Origin: Billgrantia azerbaijanica
Lineage (GTDB): Bacteria; Pseudomonadota; Gammaproteobacteria; Pseudomonadales; Halomonadaceae
DNA length: 64,000 nucleotides
Direction of reading: 5' to 3'
Assembly (NCBI GenBank): GCA_004551485.1
Contig: SBLD01000016.1
Span: 1 to 64,000, forward strand
Shown here piece after piece: positions 35,676 to 44,595 of the stretch (positions are counted from its first letter, which is position 1; each line of letters begins with the position of its first letter). Position numbers and translations under genes: made by a program. The notes under the pieces were generated by a model. The model saw only the letters and a program-made list of their open reading frames with translations, made no database searches and was not told the DNA's origin.

Positions 35676-37349
35676 CTATCCGGCCTTGGCCCTCTCCTCA
35701 TCGCGCAGCTGGCGACGCAACACTTTCCCCACATTGGTCTTGGGCAGCTCGTCACGAAACTCGATGACCTTGGGCACCTTGTAGGCGGTGAGCTCCTTCT
35801 TGCACCACTCGCGCAGGCTCTGGGCGTCGAGCGAGTCGTCGCGTGCCACGACGAACAGCTTGATCGCCTCGCCACTCGCCTCGTCCGGCACGCCCACCGC
35901 CGCGGACTCCACCACGCCCGGGTGGGCCGCCACAACGTCCTCGATCTCGTTGGGGTAGACGTTGAAGCCGGAGACGAGAATCATGTCCTTCTTGCGATCG
36001 ACGATGCGGATGTAGCCATCCGCCTGCAGCACCGCGATGTCGCCGGTATGGAACCAGCCACCGTCGTCGATCACCCGAGCACTCTCGTCGTCGCGGCTCC
36101 AGTAGCCCTTCATCACCTGGGGCCCCTTGACGCACAGCTCGCCCGGCTCACCGAACGGCACGTCGCGCCCCTCGGCATCCACCACCTTTACCGAGGTGCC
36201 CGCCACCGGCTTGCCGATGGTGCCGAGCTGGATGGCATCCACCGGGTTGAAGCTGACGATGGGCGAGGTCTCGGTGAGGCCATAGCCCTCGGCGACGGGG
36301 CAGCCGGTGACCTCCTCCCAGCGCTTGGCCACCGCCTGGGTGAGCGCCATGCCGCCGGAGATGGTGAGGTGCAGGCGGGAGAAATCGAGCCGCCGGAAGT
36401 CCTCGCGGTTGCACAGCGCATTGAACAGGGTGTTGAGGCCGATGAAGGCGGTAAAGGCCGTGCTCTCGAGCGACTTGACGAAGGTGTCCAGGTCGCGGGG
36501 GTTGGTGATGAGGATGGAGTGATTGCCCGTCTCCATCAGGAACAGGCAGTTCACCGTGAAGGTGTAGATGTGGTAGACCGGCAGCGGGGCGATCACCACC
36601 TCCTGGCCCTCGTCGAGGCCGGCGCCGATGGCCTGGCGAGCCTGGAGCATGTTGGCCACCAGGTTGCGGTGGGTGAGCATGGCGCCCTTGGCCAGTCCCG
36701 TGGTCCCGCCGGTGTACTGCAGGGCAGCGATGTCGTCCAGCTCGCGGCTGACGTCGCGGTGGGCGCACTTCGCGCCCACCGCGAGCGCACGACGCAGCGG
36801 CACGGCGCCGGGCAGCCGATAGGCCGGCACCATCTTCTTGACGTGCTTGACCACGGCGTTGATCAGCCACCGCTTGGGCAGCCCGTGCAGGTCGCCAAGC
36901 TCGGTGACCACCACGTGGGCGATGTCGGTGCGGTCGAGAATGCGCTCGAGCTTGTCGGCCATGTTGGCCAGGATGACGATGGCACGCGCCCCCGAATCCT
37001 TGAACTGGTGGGCCATCTCGCGCTCGGTATAGAGCGGGTTGGTGTTGACCACCACCAGGCCGGCGCGCAGGGCGCCGAACACCGCCACCGGGAACTGCAG
37101 CACGTTGGGCAGTTGGATGGCGATGCGCTCTCCCGGCTCCAGGTCGGTCTCGGTCTGCAGCCAGGCCGCGAAATCGGCGGAGAGGCGGTCGAGTTCGGCA
37201 AAGGTGAGGGTCTGGCCCATGCAGCTGAAGGCGGGGTTGTCGGCGTAGCGACGGACCGCTGTCTGGAAGACGTCCATCACCGAATGGTAGTCCTCCATGC
37301 CCTCGAGCTCGGGGCCGGTCAAAATGGGGGCGGTGGCATGCTCACTCAT
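35676..37349 (-). CDS. fadD: long-chain-fatty-acid-CoA ligase
   Basis: This 557-residue enzyme activates long-chain fatty acids to acyl-CoA at the inner membrane. It has the P-loop YTGGTTGLAKGAMLTHRN (about 210-227), EGYGLTETSP, the FadD signature region GWFHTGDIAVLQADGYIRIVDRKKDM (in part) and a late lysine in PKTNVGKVLRR. The ATG at 37349 follows GGAGAG; 15 upstream in-frame codons are not conserved. A PsrA-like GAAAC-TTAC-GTTTT site lies 127-140 nt upstream, matching the regulation suggested for the acyl-CoA dehydrogenase. Confidence 0.93.
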   Translation of the reverse strand: MSEHATAPILTGPELEGMEDYHSVMDVFQTAVRRYADNPAFSCMGQTLTFAELDRLSADFAAWLQTETDLEPGERIAIQLPNVLQFPVAVFGALRAGLVVVNTNPLYTEREMAHQFKDSGARAIVILANMADKLERILDRTDIAHVVVTELGDLHGLPKRWLINAVVKHVKKMVPAYRLPGAVPLRRALAVGAKCAHRDVSRELDDIAALQYTGGTTGLAKGAMLTHRNLVANMLQARQAIGAGLDEGQEVVIAPLPVYHIYTFTVNCLFLMETGNHSILITNPRDLDTFVKSLESTAFTAFIGLNTLFNALCNREDFRRLDFSRLHLTISGGMALTQAVAKRWEEVTGCPVAEGYGLTETSPIVSFNPVDAIQLGTIGKPVAGTSVKVVDAEGRDVPFGEPGELCVKGPQVMKGYWSRDDESARVIDDGGWFHTGDIAVLQADGYIRIVDRKKDMILVSGFNVYPNEIEDVVAAHPGVVESAAVGVPDEASGEAIKLFVVARDDSLDAQSLREWCKKELTAYKVPKVIEFRDELPKTNVGKVLRRQLRDEERAKAG

Positions 37350-37475
37350 CGGCTCTCTCCGCAGCAGCGTCGATGTCGACAGGCGCATCGACACTCGACC
37401 GTTCTTGTTGTGACCGTTCTCGTTGGGAAAGGCCCCACGATATACCAGGCGGCACAGGCTGTAAAACGACCGATT

Positions 37476-37489
37476 GAAACTTACGTTTT
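37476..37489. promoter_or_regulatory. PsrA-like operator upstream of fadD
   Basis: GAAAC-TTAC-GTTTT matches the PsrA motif (G/C)AAAC-N4-GTTT(G/C) at all but the last base. It overlaps the end of the amidotransferase gene and precedes a possible promoter (TTTACA, 37465-37460). Confidence 0.55.
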
Positions 37490-38293
37490 ATCACCTCCGA
37501 CCGATTGGCCTCCCGGTGAGGAAAAGCGGGCCACGATCTCGCCCAGTCGCCACACCAGCAGCTCGCCGGGGGCCATGCGCACCCAGCACTCGTTGCAGGT
37601 CAGGGGTTCGGTGGCCACCACCGAGACGATGTCGTTGGGCGTGGTGTGCTCGGCGAAGTTGACCGTCAGCTCGGCATCGGAGAGCTCGGCCTTGCCGAAC
37701 GGCGCCCGCCGGGTGATGTGCGCGAGCTTGGTGGAGCAGTAGGTATAGAGGTAGTCCCCGTCGGCGAGCAGCAGGTTGAAGACACCAAGCGAGCGCAGCC
37801 GCTCGCAGCAGCGGTGCAGCAGCGCCCAGAAGGGCTCGCGCACCGCGGGCGGCTCCGGGAAACGGCGACGCAGCTCGCCCATCAACCAGCAGAAGGCGTG
37901 TTCGCTGTCGGTGTCGCCCACCGGGCGATAAAAGCCGAGCGGCAGGGCCTCCCAACCGGCGAGCTGCCCGTTGTGCGCGTAGCACCAGGTCTGGCCCCAC
38001 ATCTCGCGGGTGAAGGGATGGGTGTTGGCGAGACGCACCTCGCCGACATTGGCCTGGCGGATGTGGCTGATGGCAATGTGCGACTTGATGGGGTAGTCGC
38101 AGATCAGCCGGGCGATGGGCGAACGCACCGAGGGGTGGGGGTCGCGGAAGTCGCGATAGCCGCCAGCCTCGTAGAAGGCGATTCCCCAGCCGTCGCGATG
38201 CGGCCCGGTACCACCGCCCCGGTGCAGGAAGCCGGTGAAGCTGAAGCAGATGTCGGTGGGCACATTGGCGCTCATGCCGAGCAGTTCACACAT
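37481..38293 (-). CDS. class II glutamine amidotransferase (YafJ-like)
   Basis: This 270-residue stand-alone glutaminase domain has the N-terminal nucleophile Cys2 exposed after Met removal (MCELLGMS). It has HRDGWGIAFYE, SHIRQAN, NTHPF and YAHNGQL, the usual Ntn amidotransferase motifs. The synthase partner is not fused and the acceptor is unknown; YafJ-type proteins are widespread and uncharacterised. Its start overlaps the end of the vWA gene by 8 nt, so it is the last gene of a three-gene unit. Confidence 0.87.
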   Translation of the reverse strand: MCELLGMSANVPTDICFSFTGFLHRGGGTGPHRDGWGIAFYEAGGYRDFRDPHPSVRSPIARLICDYPIKSHIAISHIRQANVGEVRLANTHPFTREMWGQTWCYAHNGQLAGWEALPLGFYRPVGDTDSEHAFCWLMGELRRRFPEPPAVREPFWALLHRCCERLRSLGVFNLLLADGDYLYTYCSTKLAHITRRAPFGKAELSDAELTVNFAEHTTPNDIVSVVATEPLTCNECWVRMAPGELLVWRLGEIVARFSSPGGQSVGGDKT

Positions 38294-40124
38294 GCGGCTC
38301 CTCCCGCTGTCGAATGCGCACGAGCCGCCGCCGGCGGCGCCAGGCCCGCAGCATCACCCCGAGCAGCACCACCAGCGCCGCCAACGCCCCCCACAGCCGT
38401 GGGTCGCGCCCGTGCGCAGCGAACCAGCGTGCCAGCAGAGGTTGCCAGGTCTCCCACTGGCCGCGGGCCAGGCGCGGCAGGCGATCGAGCAGGGCGATGA
38501 AACGCGCCATGCCCTCGGGCTCGGCCCCCGCCGCTTCCCGCCCCGGCACACGGTCCTCGTGGAAGCGCTCCACGGTGAGGCTGGGCTCCGCCTCGGCCAG
38601 GTCGATGGTGGTACTTCCTTCCGGAAACAGCAGCAGGCGCGGCAGGCGCAGCTCGCGGGAGCGCCCTTCCAGGGTCACATGGCCTCGCAGCAGCAGCGGC
38701 CGGGAGAGCGACTCGTCCAGCGCCGGCAGGCCGATGGCCCAGCGTCGGCTGCCCACGGCCTCGGCGTCCAGCCGCTGCCCCTGCAGCTCACCGTGCAGCT
38801 CGGTATTGCCACGGTGCAGGGCCGGATGCTCCGCCCGCAGCACCACCCGATTGGCCTCGGTGTCGTGCTCCGCCGCCACGGCCGGCAGCACGTTGACCGG
38901 CTGGAGTCGCTGTCGGCGGAACCCCTGCCCTTCGGCGCGTACCGCCAACTGGGCCGAGCCCCTCAGCATGGGAGCCGGCAGCTCACCCACGAAACGATCG
39001 TGGCGGGGAGGGAGCGTTGCCGCCGACTGCACCGCCCCTTCCGCATCGCGCAGCTCCGCGCTGACCTGCAGGTGTGCCGGCCACTCGTCGGGGCCCAGCA
39101 CGCGGCCCTCACGGGCCAGCCAAGCCTCCACCGGCACCTCGAAGCCGAGGTAGAGCGTGCCCGGCAGGCTGGCCGTCTGCAGGCTGAGCGGCGATACCAG
39201 GGTGATGCGGCTCTCCTCGCCCGCCTCGCCCTCGAGGCGCCATTGACCCGCCGCGGGCTCGGGGACGCGCACCAGGTCGTAGTGCTCCTCGCGACGCCAG
39301 CGCCCTCCTTCCGGCGGGTCCTCGGCCGTGTAGCGACGCCCGTCCGGCCCGATCAGCGCCGTCGGCGGCGCCCCTGGCTCGCGGAACAGCAGGGCATTGA
39401 ACCCCTCGAGCCCAGGCTCGATGACGAAGCCGCCATCGCGCAGCGGCGCACGGTCGCTGGGGAAGATGCGGTCGACGATGTCGAGGAAGGCACCGAGCAG
39501 GGCATCGGGCGTGGCCACGGGTGCCGAGAGGCCGCCAGTCCGCTGCGAGAGCTGTTCCACCAGCGCCAGGTCGGCGGCGTCGGAGAAGGCGATGGCATGC
39601 ACCGTCACGTCCGACTCCGCCAGCTGCGGCGCCACGGCATCCAGCAGGGAACGGCGGGACGCGTCGTCGATGGCCGGCTTGGCGCCACGCCAGGGGGGCA
39701 GGTCGATCATGCCGTCGGTGATCAGCACCAGATGCCGCTGGCCCTCGCCCTCGGGCGCCGCCGCCTCGCGCACCGCTGCCTCGATGTCCGTGAAGGGCGC
39801 GCGCCCCTCGAGGCGTGGGGCCAGCGCCATGGCCTGGGCGCGCCAGCGGTCATCCACCGTCCCCAGCGGCAACGGGTTGGCCACGCGCTCGCCGAAGGTC
39901 CAGACACCGGCCCGCGTATTGCCCGGGAGAAGGGTCACCAGCAGCTCCAGGGCATCGGCTGCCAGCTGGTCGGGGTCGTGTTCGCGCATGCTGCCGGAGA
40001 CGTCGATGATGACCCGTACCTCCTGCGGCGCCTCCTCGGCCAGCACCGGCGGGGCGACCGACAGCAGCAGCGAGCCGAACAGCCCGGCCAGCCAGCAGCA
40101 ACCGCTTCGCCATGCCCTGCCCAT
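38286..40124 (-). CDS. von Willebrand A-domain membrane protein (TIGR03503-like)
   Basis: This 612-residue protein has a signal peptide (to about residue 29, VLA-EEAP) and a vWA domain (about 35-215) with MIDAS residues DVSGS and ITDGMID. Beta-rich regions follow, then a C-terminal membrane segment (about 580-597) and an Arg-rich cytoplasmic tail. The topology is periplasmic with a C-terminal anchor, and the MIDAS suggests a metal-dependent partner. It lies between a small membrane protein gene and the amidotransferase gene. The function is unknown. Confidence 0.82.
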   Translation of the reverse strand: MGRAWRSGCCWLAGLFGSLLLSVAPPVLAEEAPQEVRVIIDVSGSMREHDPDQLAADALELLVTLLPGNTRAGVWTFGERVANPLPLGTVDDRWRAQAMALAPRLEGRAPFTDIEAAVREAAAPEGEGQRHLVLITDGMIDLPPWRGAKPAIDDASRRSLLDAVAPQLAESDVTVHAIAFSDAADLALVEQLSQRTGGLSAPVATPDALLGAFLDIVDRIFPSDRAPLRDGGFVIEPGLEGFNALLFREPGAPPTALIGPDGRRYTAEDPPEGGRWRREEHYDLVRVPEPAAGQWRLEGEAGEESRITLVSPLSLQTASLPGTLYLGFEVPVEAWLAREGRVLGPDEWPAHLQVSAELRDAEGAVQSAATLPPRHDRFVGELPAPMLRGSAQLAVRAEGQGFRRQRLQPVNVLPAVAAEHDTEANRVVLRAEHPALHRGNTELHGELQGQRLDAEAVGSRRWAIGLPALDESLSRPLLLRGHVTLEGRSRELRLPRLLLFPEGSTTIDLAEAEPSLTVERFHEDRVPGREAAGAEPEGMARFIALLDRLPRLARGQWETWQPLLARWFAAHGRDPRLWGALAALVVLLGVMLRAWRRRRRLVRIRQREEPHV

Positions 40125-40133
40125 GGTGGCTCC

Positions 40134-40574
40134 CTAGCCGATCACCGGCTCCCGACGCTGCCGCGATGTCGATGGGGCCGGTCCGTTGCCGCGCGGCGCG
40201 TCCTTGTCGCCGCGGGCTTGCTCCTCACCGTCGGGGCGGAATGCCCACCACTGCAGAAGACCGAGCGCCGCACCGAGGCCGGCACCGGCAGCCACCAGCA
40301 GCCCCGAGGAGAGCAGGCCACCGGCGTTGTTCTCCAGGAAGGCCACCCCGGCAACGACCACCGCCGGCGCCAGGCCGGTATAGAACTCGCCCTCCTCGAC
40401 CAGGGGCAGGTGGAAGCGCATGGGAATCCACATCACTCCCGCCACGGCCCAGGTGATCGGCAAGCGCACCAAGCGTGGCAGGAAGGCCAGGCCCAGGTAT
40501 CCTGTCAGCAGCACGACCAGCGACAAACCCAGATAGGTCAGCCATAGTAGGGTCATCGAATCCGACGTCAGCAT
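40134..40574 (-). CDS. small inner-membrane protein of unknown function
   Basis: This 146-residue protein has about four hydrophobic segments (8-30, 37-50, 65-80, 83-105) and a charged Arg/Asp/Gly-rich tail. It resembles no family I can name. The ATG at 40574 follows AGAGG. It is first in a unit with the vWA and amidotransferase genes (9 bp gap), which suggests a shared envelope-related role. Confidence 0.65.
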   Translation of the reverse strand: MLTSDSMTLLWLTYLGLSLVVLLTGYLGLAFLPRLVRLPITWAVAGVMWIPMRFHLPLVEEGEFYTGLAPAVVVAGVAFLENNAGGLLSSGLLVAAGAGLGAALGLLQWWAFRPDGEEQARGDKDAPRGNGPAPSTSRQRREPVIG

Positions 40575-40668
40575 CGACACCTCTCGCAGCGTCACGGCAC
40601 GCCCTCGGGCGCTGCCGTGCAGTATGGAAATCGCTAATACTCAGTTCCAGTATGGTACACCTACCATC

Positions 40669-42762
40669 ATGAAAGCACAGCCGACGCGTCAACTTGATGC
40701 CAACACCCCCGTTGCCCGCTTCCGCCGCGCCGACGATCCCGAGTGGCACTGGCTGGAGAACCGGGACGACCCCGAGGTCACGGCCTTCCTGGAGGCCGCC
40801 AACCGCGAGTCGTCGACCTGGTTCGCCCCGCTGGAGGGGCTGGTGGAGCGGCTCTACCACGGCCACCTGGCCCGCCGCGAGCTGGCCGTGGACGGCCTGC
40901 GCACACCGCTCGATCACTACACCTACTGGAGCGAGACGGCCGCGGACGCCGACTATCCGGTGTGGTGGCGCCATCCCAACGGCCAGCCGCGGGCGCCCGA
41001 GTGCTTTCTGGACCTCCAGGCCCGGGCGGCGGCCCACGACTTCCTCGAGATCGGCGACATGGCCCTGTCGCCGGACGAGCGGTGGCTCGCCTGGACGGAA
41101 GATACCCGCGGCGACGAGACCTTCACGCTCTACCTGCAGGCGCTGCCCGATGGCGAGCCCCGGGCGCTGCTCCACGAGATCGGACCGGAGCTGACCTGGG
41201 CCGAGGACAACGCCACCCTGCTGTTCACTCGCTACGATCCCACCCAGCGCCCCGACAGCGTGTGGTGGCTGCCGCTGGAGGCGGGACACCCCGGCGAACC
41301 GGCGCTGGTGCTGCGCGAGGAGGATCCCGAGTTCTGGCTGGGCCTGGGCAAGACGCGCTCCCGGGCCTGGCTGGTGCTCGAGAGCGCCTCCAAGGACACC
41401 AGCGAGTGTCATCTGGTACCCGCCCGGAAGCCGGCCACCCCGCCCCGCTGCTTCCGGGCACGGGAGAGCGGCGTGGAGTATTCGCTGGACCATCGCCCGG
41501 GACACTTCTACGTGCTGCACAACCGCCAGGCCACCCACTTCCGCCTCGACGTGGTGGATGAAGGGGCTGACACCTCGGTGGGCGAGCCTGACTGGCAGCC
41601 GCTGATCGCCCACCGCGACGAGGCAACGCTGGAGGGCGTCGACGCCTTCGCCTGGGGGCTGGTGGCCACCGAGCGCGACCATCAGGAGGCGCAGGTCCAC
41701 CTGCGCGTGCTCGAACTGGACGCCACGCATGCCATCACCCGCGACGAGCGCTTGCCGCTGCCGGAGACGCCCTGCAGCCTGGCCCTGGGCGACGCGCCCC
41801 ACTTCGACACCCGCCGCCTGCGGCTGCGCGAGGAGTCCTTCACCCTGCCGGTGACCTGGGTGGAGCACGACCTGGACAGCGGCGAGCGCCACCGGCTCAA
41901 GCAGCAACCGATCCACGGCGACCTCGCCCCCGAGCAGCTCAGCTGCGAGCGGCTGTGGGCGACGGCCCACGATGGCGAACGCATCCCCGTCTCGGTGGTG
42001 ATGCGCAGCGATCTGGTCGGCCATCCCCTGCCTACCCTGCTCTACGGCTACGGCGCCTACGGCGAGGTACTCGACCCCTGGTTCTCGGTGGCGCGCCTCG
42101 AACTGCTCTCCCGCGGCGTGGCCTTTGCGGTGGCCCACGTGCGCGGCGGCGGCGACCGCGGCGAGCCCTGGTACCTGGCCGGCAAGCTCGAGCACAAGGA
42201 GAACAGCTTCCGAGACTTCCTCGCCGCCCGGGACGCTCTGGTCGCCGAGGGCATCAGCGACCGTGACCGGATCGCCGCCTACGGGGCCAGCGCCGGCGGC
42301 CTGCTGGTCGGCGCCAGCCTCAACCTGGCCCCCGATGCCTTCTGCGCCGCGGTGCTCGACGTGCCCTTCGTCGACGTGCTGCGCACCATGGAGAATCCCG
42401 ACCTGCCGCTCACCACCGCGGAGTACACCGAGTGGGGCAATCCCAGTGAGCCCGACGCCCGCCGACGCATCCGGGCCTACTCGCCGCTGGACAACCTGAC
42501 CGCCCAGCCCTGGCCCGCGGTCTTCCTGCAGGGCAGTTGGCACGATACCCGCGTGCCCTACTGGGAGCCCGCCAAGCTCTATGCCCGGCTCACCGAGATG
42601 GGCAGTGCCCGCGGCCCAACGGAGCGCCGCCCGATCCTGCTGCGCACCGACATGGCCGCCGGCCACGGCGGCGCCTCGGGGCGCTTCAAGGCGTGGCACG
42701 ACAACGCCCGCCAGGACGCCTTCCTGCTCTGGGCCCTGGGGGTGGAGCACCGCGATGGTTAA
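40669..42762 (+). CDS. ptrB: oligopeptidase B (S9A serine peptidase)
   Basis: This 697-residue cytosolic peptidase cleaves short peptides after Arg or Lys. An N-terminal beta-propeller covers about 1-420. The alpha/beta-hydrolase domain has YGYGAYG, AHVRGGGDRGEPWY, the nucleophile Ser541 in YGASAGGLL, the Asp in WHDTRVPYWEPAK and the His in AGHGGASGR. The ATG at 40669 matches the usual N-terminus, but neither it nor the ATG at 40624 has a clear ribosome site. The gene is divergent from the vWA unit. Confidence 0.92.
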   Translation: MKAQPTRQLDANTPVARFRRADDPEWHWLENRDDPEVTAFLEAANRESSTWFAPLEGLVERLYHGHLARRELAVDGLRTPLDHYTYWSETAADADYPVWWRHPNGQPRAPECFLDLQARAAAHDFLEIGDMALSPDERWLAWTEDTRGDETFTLYLQALPDGEPRALLHEIGPELTWAEDNATLLFTRYDPTQRPDSVWWLPLEAGHPGEPALVLREEDPEFWLGLGKTRSRAWLVLESASKDTSECHLVPARKPATPPRCFRARESGVEYSLDHRPGHFYVLHNRQATHFRLDVVDEGADTSVGEPDWQPLIAHRDEATLEGVDAFAWGLVATERDHQEAQVHLRVLELDATHAITRDERLPLPETPCSLALGDAPHFDTRRLRLREESFTLPVTWVEHDLDSGERHRLKQQPIHGDLAPEQLSCERLWATAHDGERIPVSVVMRSDLVGHPLPTLLYGYGAYGEVLDPWFSVARLELLSRGVAFAVAHVRGGGDRGEPWYLAGKLEHKENSFRDFLAARDALVAEGISDRDRIAAYGASAGGLLVGASLNLAPDAFCAAVLDVPFVDVLRTMENPDLPLTTAEYTEWGNPSEPDARRRIRAYSPLDNLTAQPWPAVFLQGSWHDTRVPYWEPAKLYARLTEMGSARGPTERRPILLRTDMAAGHGGASGRFKAWHDNARQDAFLLWALGVEHRDG

Positions 42763-42777
42763 GCGCGGGAATAAAGA

Positions 42778-42801
42778 CAGCCCCGGCCAGAGCCGGGGCT
42801 G
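42778..42801 (-). terminator. hairpin terminator between ptrB and the repeat-protein gene
   Basis: CAGCCCCGGC and GCCGGGGCTG form a perfect 10-bp stem around CAGA. On the minus strand TCTTTATT follows, so it best serves the repeat-protein gene; it may also stop ptrB transcripts. Confidence 0.7.
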
Positions 42802-42825
42802 AGTACAACGCCTGGTTGCCGGAAC

Positions 42826-43668
42826 TCAGGTGCCGCCGCCGGCGCCACCTCCGGCACCCCCGCCGGCGCCACCACCGGCACCGCCGCCAGAACCACCTGA
42901 GCCACCGCCGCCGGAACCACCTGAGCCACCGCCGCCGGAACCACCGGAGCCACCACCGCCGGAACCACCGGAGCCACCACCGCCGGAACCACCGGCACCA
43001 CCGCCGCCGGCACCGCCACCGCCATCACCGCCACCGGTTCCGTGGTCGTCGTCGATGAAGTCGTCGTCGCCAGTGCCGTCGTCGTCGCCGCTGCCATCGT
43101 CGTCGCCGCTGCCATCGTCGTCGCCGCTGCCATCGTCGTCGCCAGTGCCGTCGTCGTCGCCGCTGCCATCGTCGTCGCCGCTGCCATCGTCGTCGCCGCT
43201 GCCATCGTCGTCGCCGCTGCCATCGTCGTCGGTGCCGTCGTCGTCGCCGCTGCCGTCGTCGTCGCCGCTGCCGTCGTCTTCGCCGCTGCCATCGTCGTCG
43301 CCGCTGCCGTCGTCATCGCCGCTGCCGTCGTCGTCCGGCTCCTGTTCGACGACGGGAACCAGACCGCCACCTTCACCGCCATCGCCAACGCCATTGGCCG
43401 TGCCGCCGGCACCGCCCGCACCGGGTGGCTCGAGCAGCAGCAGTTGGTCCAGCTCGCCACGCTCCGCCAGCCACTCGATCAACAGGGTGATCTCTGCCCG
43501 ATTCAGGACGGCCCCGTTGTTCATCAGGTCATCGAACAGCAGCGCCATCTCGTCATCACTGAGCGGGTCGCTCCCCCAGACCGACTGCGAGGTCGACTGC
43601 GCCCAGGCCGCCGACGACGCCATCGCCCCAATGGCCACCGCCAACGCCAGCTTCTTGAAACCTTTCAT
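42826..43668 (-). CDS. secreted low-complexity protein with DDDGSG and glycine repeats
   Basis: The family was not recognised. The 280-residue protein has a clear signal peptide (MKGFKKLALAV, cleavage near AWA-QST at 23-24). A short folded-looking segment (25-80) contains SDDEMALLFDDLMNNG. Then come a Gly-rich linker, fifteen near-identical DDDGSG units (112-200) and a tail of GGGGSGGS/GGGA repeats to the end. The Asp repeats recall calcium-binding thrombospondin type 3 or RTX-like linkers but have no exact match. It is flanked by oligopeptidase B and ycgN. It may be an extracellular or envelope calcium-binding or spacer protein. Repeat number is likely to vary between strains. Confidence 0.75.
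   Translation of the reverse strand: MKGFKKLALAVAIGAMASSAAWAQSTSQSVWGSDPLSDDEMALLFDDLMNNGAVLNRAEITLLIEWLAERGELDQLLLLEPPGAGGAGGTANGVGDGGEGGGLVPVVEQEPDDDGSGDDDGSGDDDGSGEDDGSGDDDGSGDDDGTDDDGSGDDDGSGDDDGSGDDDGSGDDDGTGDDDGSGDDDGSGDDDGSGDDDGTGDDDFIDDDHGTGGGDGGGGAGGGGAGGSGGGGSGGSGGGGSGGSGGGGSGGSGGGGSGGSGGGAGGGAGGGAGGGAGGGT
43069..43335. repeat. 18-bp tandem repeat encoding DDDGSG
   Basis: About fifteen 18-bp units (one shortened to 15 bp) run in frame within the repeat-protein gene. On the plus strand they read as GTCGTCGCCGCTGCCATC variants. High identity between units points to recent expansion. Confidence 0.85.
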
Positions 43669-43814
43669 AACGGAGTCCCCTTTGCCCGCTTGTGTCCGTC
43701 CGACCGTTCCCAGCGCAAACTTTTCCAACATTTTGTTACAGTGCAACACCAAGCATTGCAACGGAGCGGCACCCGCACCATGGCACAAGAGGGTGAATCG
43801 GGGGATGAAAAACG

Positions 43815-44264
43815 TCAGTCTTCGAGTGGCAGGATGGCAATGATGTGGTCTTCAAGCGCCTCATCGGACACCGCGTCACGGGAAATGGCGAAGCTGCGCA
43901 CGCTGATGCCCTTGCGGTGCACCCGCTCGGGGTCGCCGCAAAGCAGCGGGTGCCAGCGCGCCAGCTTGCGCCCCTCGGCCAAGCGCCGATAAGCACAGGA
44001 GTGGGGCAGCCAGCGGAACTCGCCGACGCGCTCGGGGGTGAGCCGGGTGCAGTCCGGCACCCGGGCGAAGCGATTCTCGTAGTCGCTGCAGCGACAGCTG
44101 TGGACGTCCAGCAACTCACAGGCCACGCCGAGCACCGCGAGTTCACCGGTGTCGTCATCCTGGAACTTGAGCAGGCAGCACTGGCCGCAGCCGTCGCACA
44201 GCGCCTCCCACTCCTCCTCGGTCAACTCGTCGAGGCGGTAGCGCTCCCAGAAGCGTTCTCGCAT
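43815..44264 (-). CDS. ycgN: YcgN-family cysteine-cluster protein
   Basis: This 149-residue protein is of the YcgN/UPF0260 family. It has an N-terminal CDGCGQCCLLK cluster and further cysteines in CELLDVHSCRCSDYENR, CTRLTP and SCAYR, giving an Fe-S or metal-binding pattern. The biochemical role is unknown. The ATG at 44264 follows AAGGA. It is the third gene of rnd-ycgL-ycgN, a gammaproteobacterial arrangement. Confidence 0.88.
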   Translation of the reverse strand: MRERFWERYRLDELTEEEWEALCDGCGQCCLLKFQDDDTGELAVLGVACELLDVHSCRCSDYENRFARVPDCTRLTPERVGEFRWLPHSCAYRRLAEGRKLARWHPLLCGDPERVHRKGISVRSFAISRDAVSDEALEDHIIAILPLED

Positions 44265-44298
44265 GGTGCATCCTTCGCCCGATGACGGGCGGCATGTT

Positions 44299-44595
44299 TC
44301 AGTAGCGCGCTTCGGTGGGGGTGCGATACAGATCGAGCATATATTCCTCCTTGGCGGGAGGCATCTGCAGATAATAGCCCTTGTCGCGAATCGCTGCCAT
44401 GACATCGGCGGCCCGCGCGCGGGCCAGACGCTTGTCGGCGGTCAGCAGCAGGGGCATCGCGGACACCGGCTCGCCGAACTGTTCCAGCAACGCCTCGGGC
44501 ACGTCGGCCAGGCCGTTGCGTTTCTCCACGTAGAGGTACATCTCATCCTTGCGAGAACTCTTGAAGATCTCGCACAGCAGCTTGTCATCGGTCAT
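44299..44595 (-). CDS. ycgL: YcgL-family protein
   Basis: This 98-residue protein has the conserved KSSRKDEMYLYV start and the late KGYYLQMPP motif of the YcgL family. Structure is known for members but function is not. Its ATG overlaps the rnd stop (ATGA), so it is translated with ribonuclease D. Confidence 0.9.
   Translation of the reverse strand: MTDDKLLCEIFKSSRKDEMYLYVEKRNGLADVPEALLEQFGEPVSAMPLLLTADKRLARARAADVMAAIRDKGYYLQMPPAKEEYMLDLYRTPTEARY

Noticed and set aside
43069-43335. CRISPR-like array of short repeats
   Set aside because: The 18-bp units are contiguous, in frame with a signal-peptide protein, and have no spacers.
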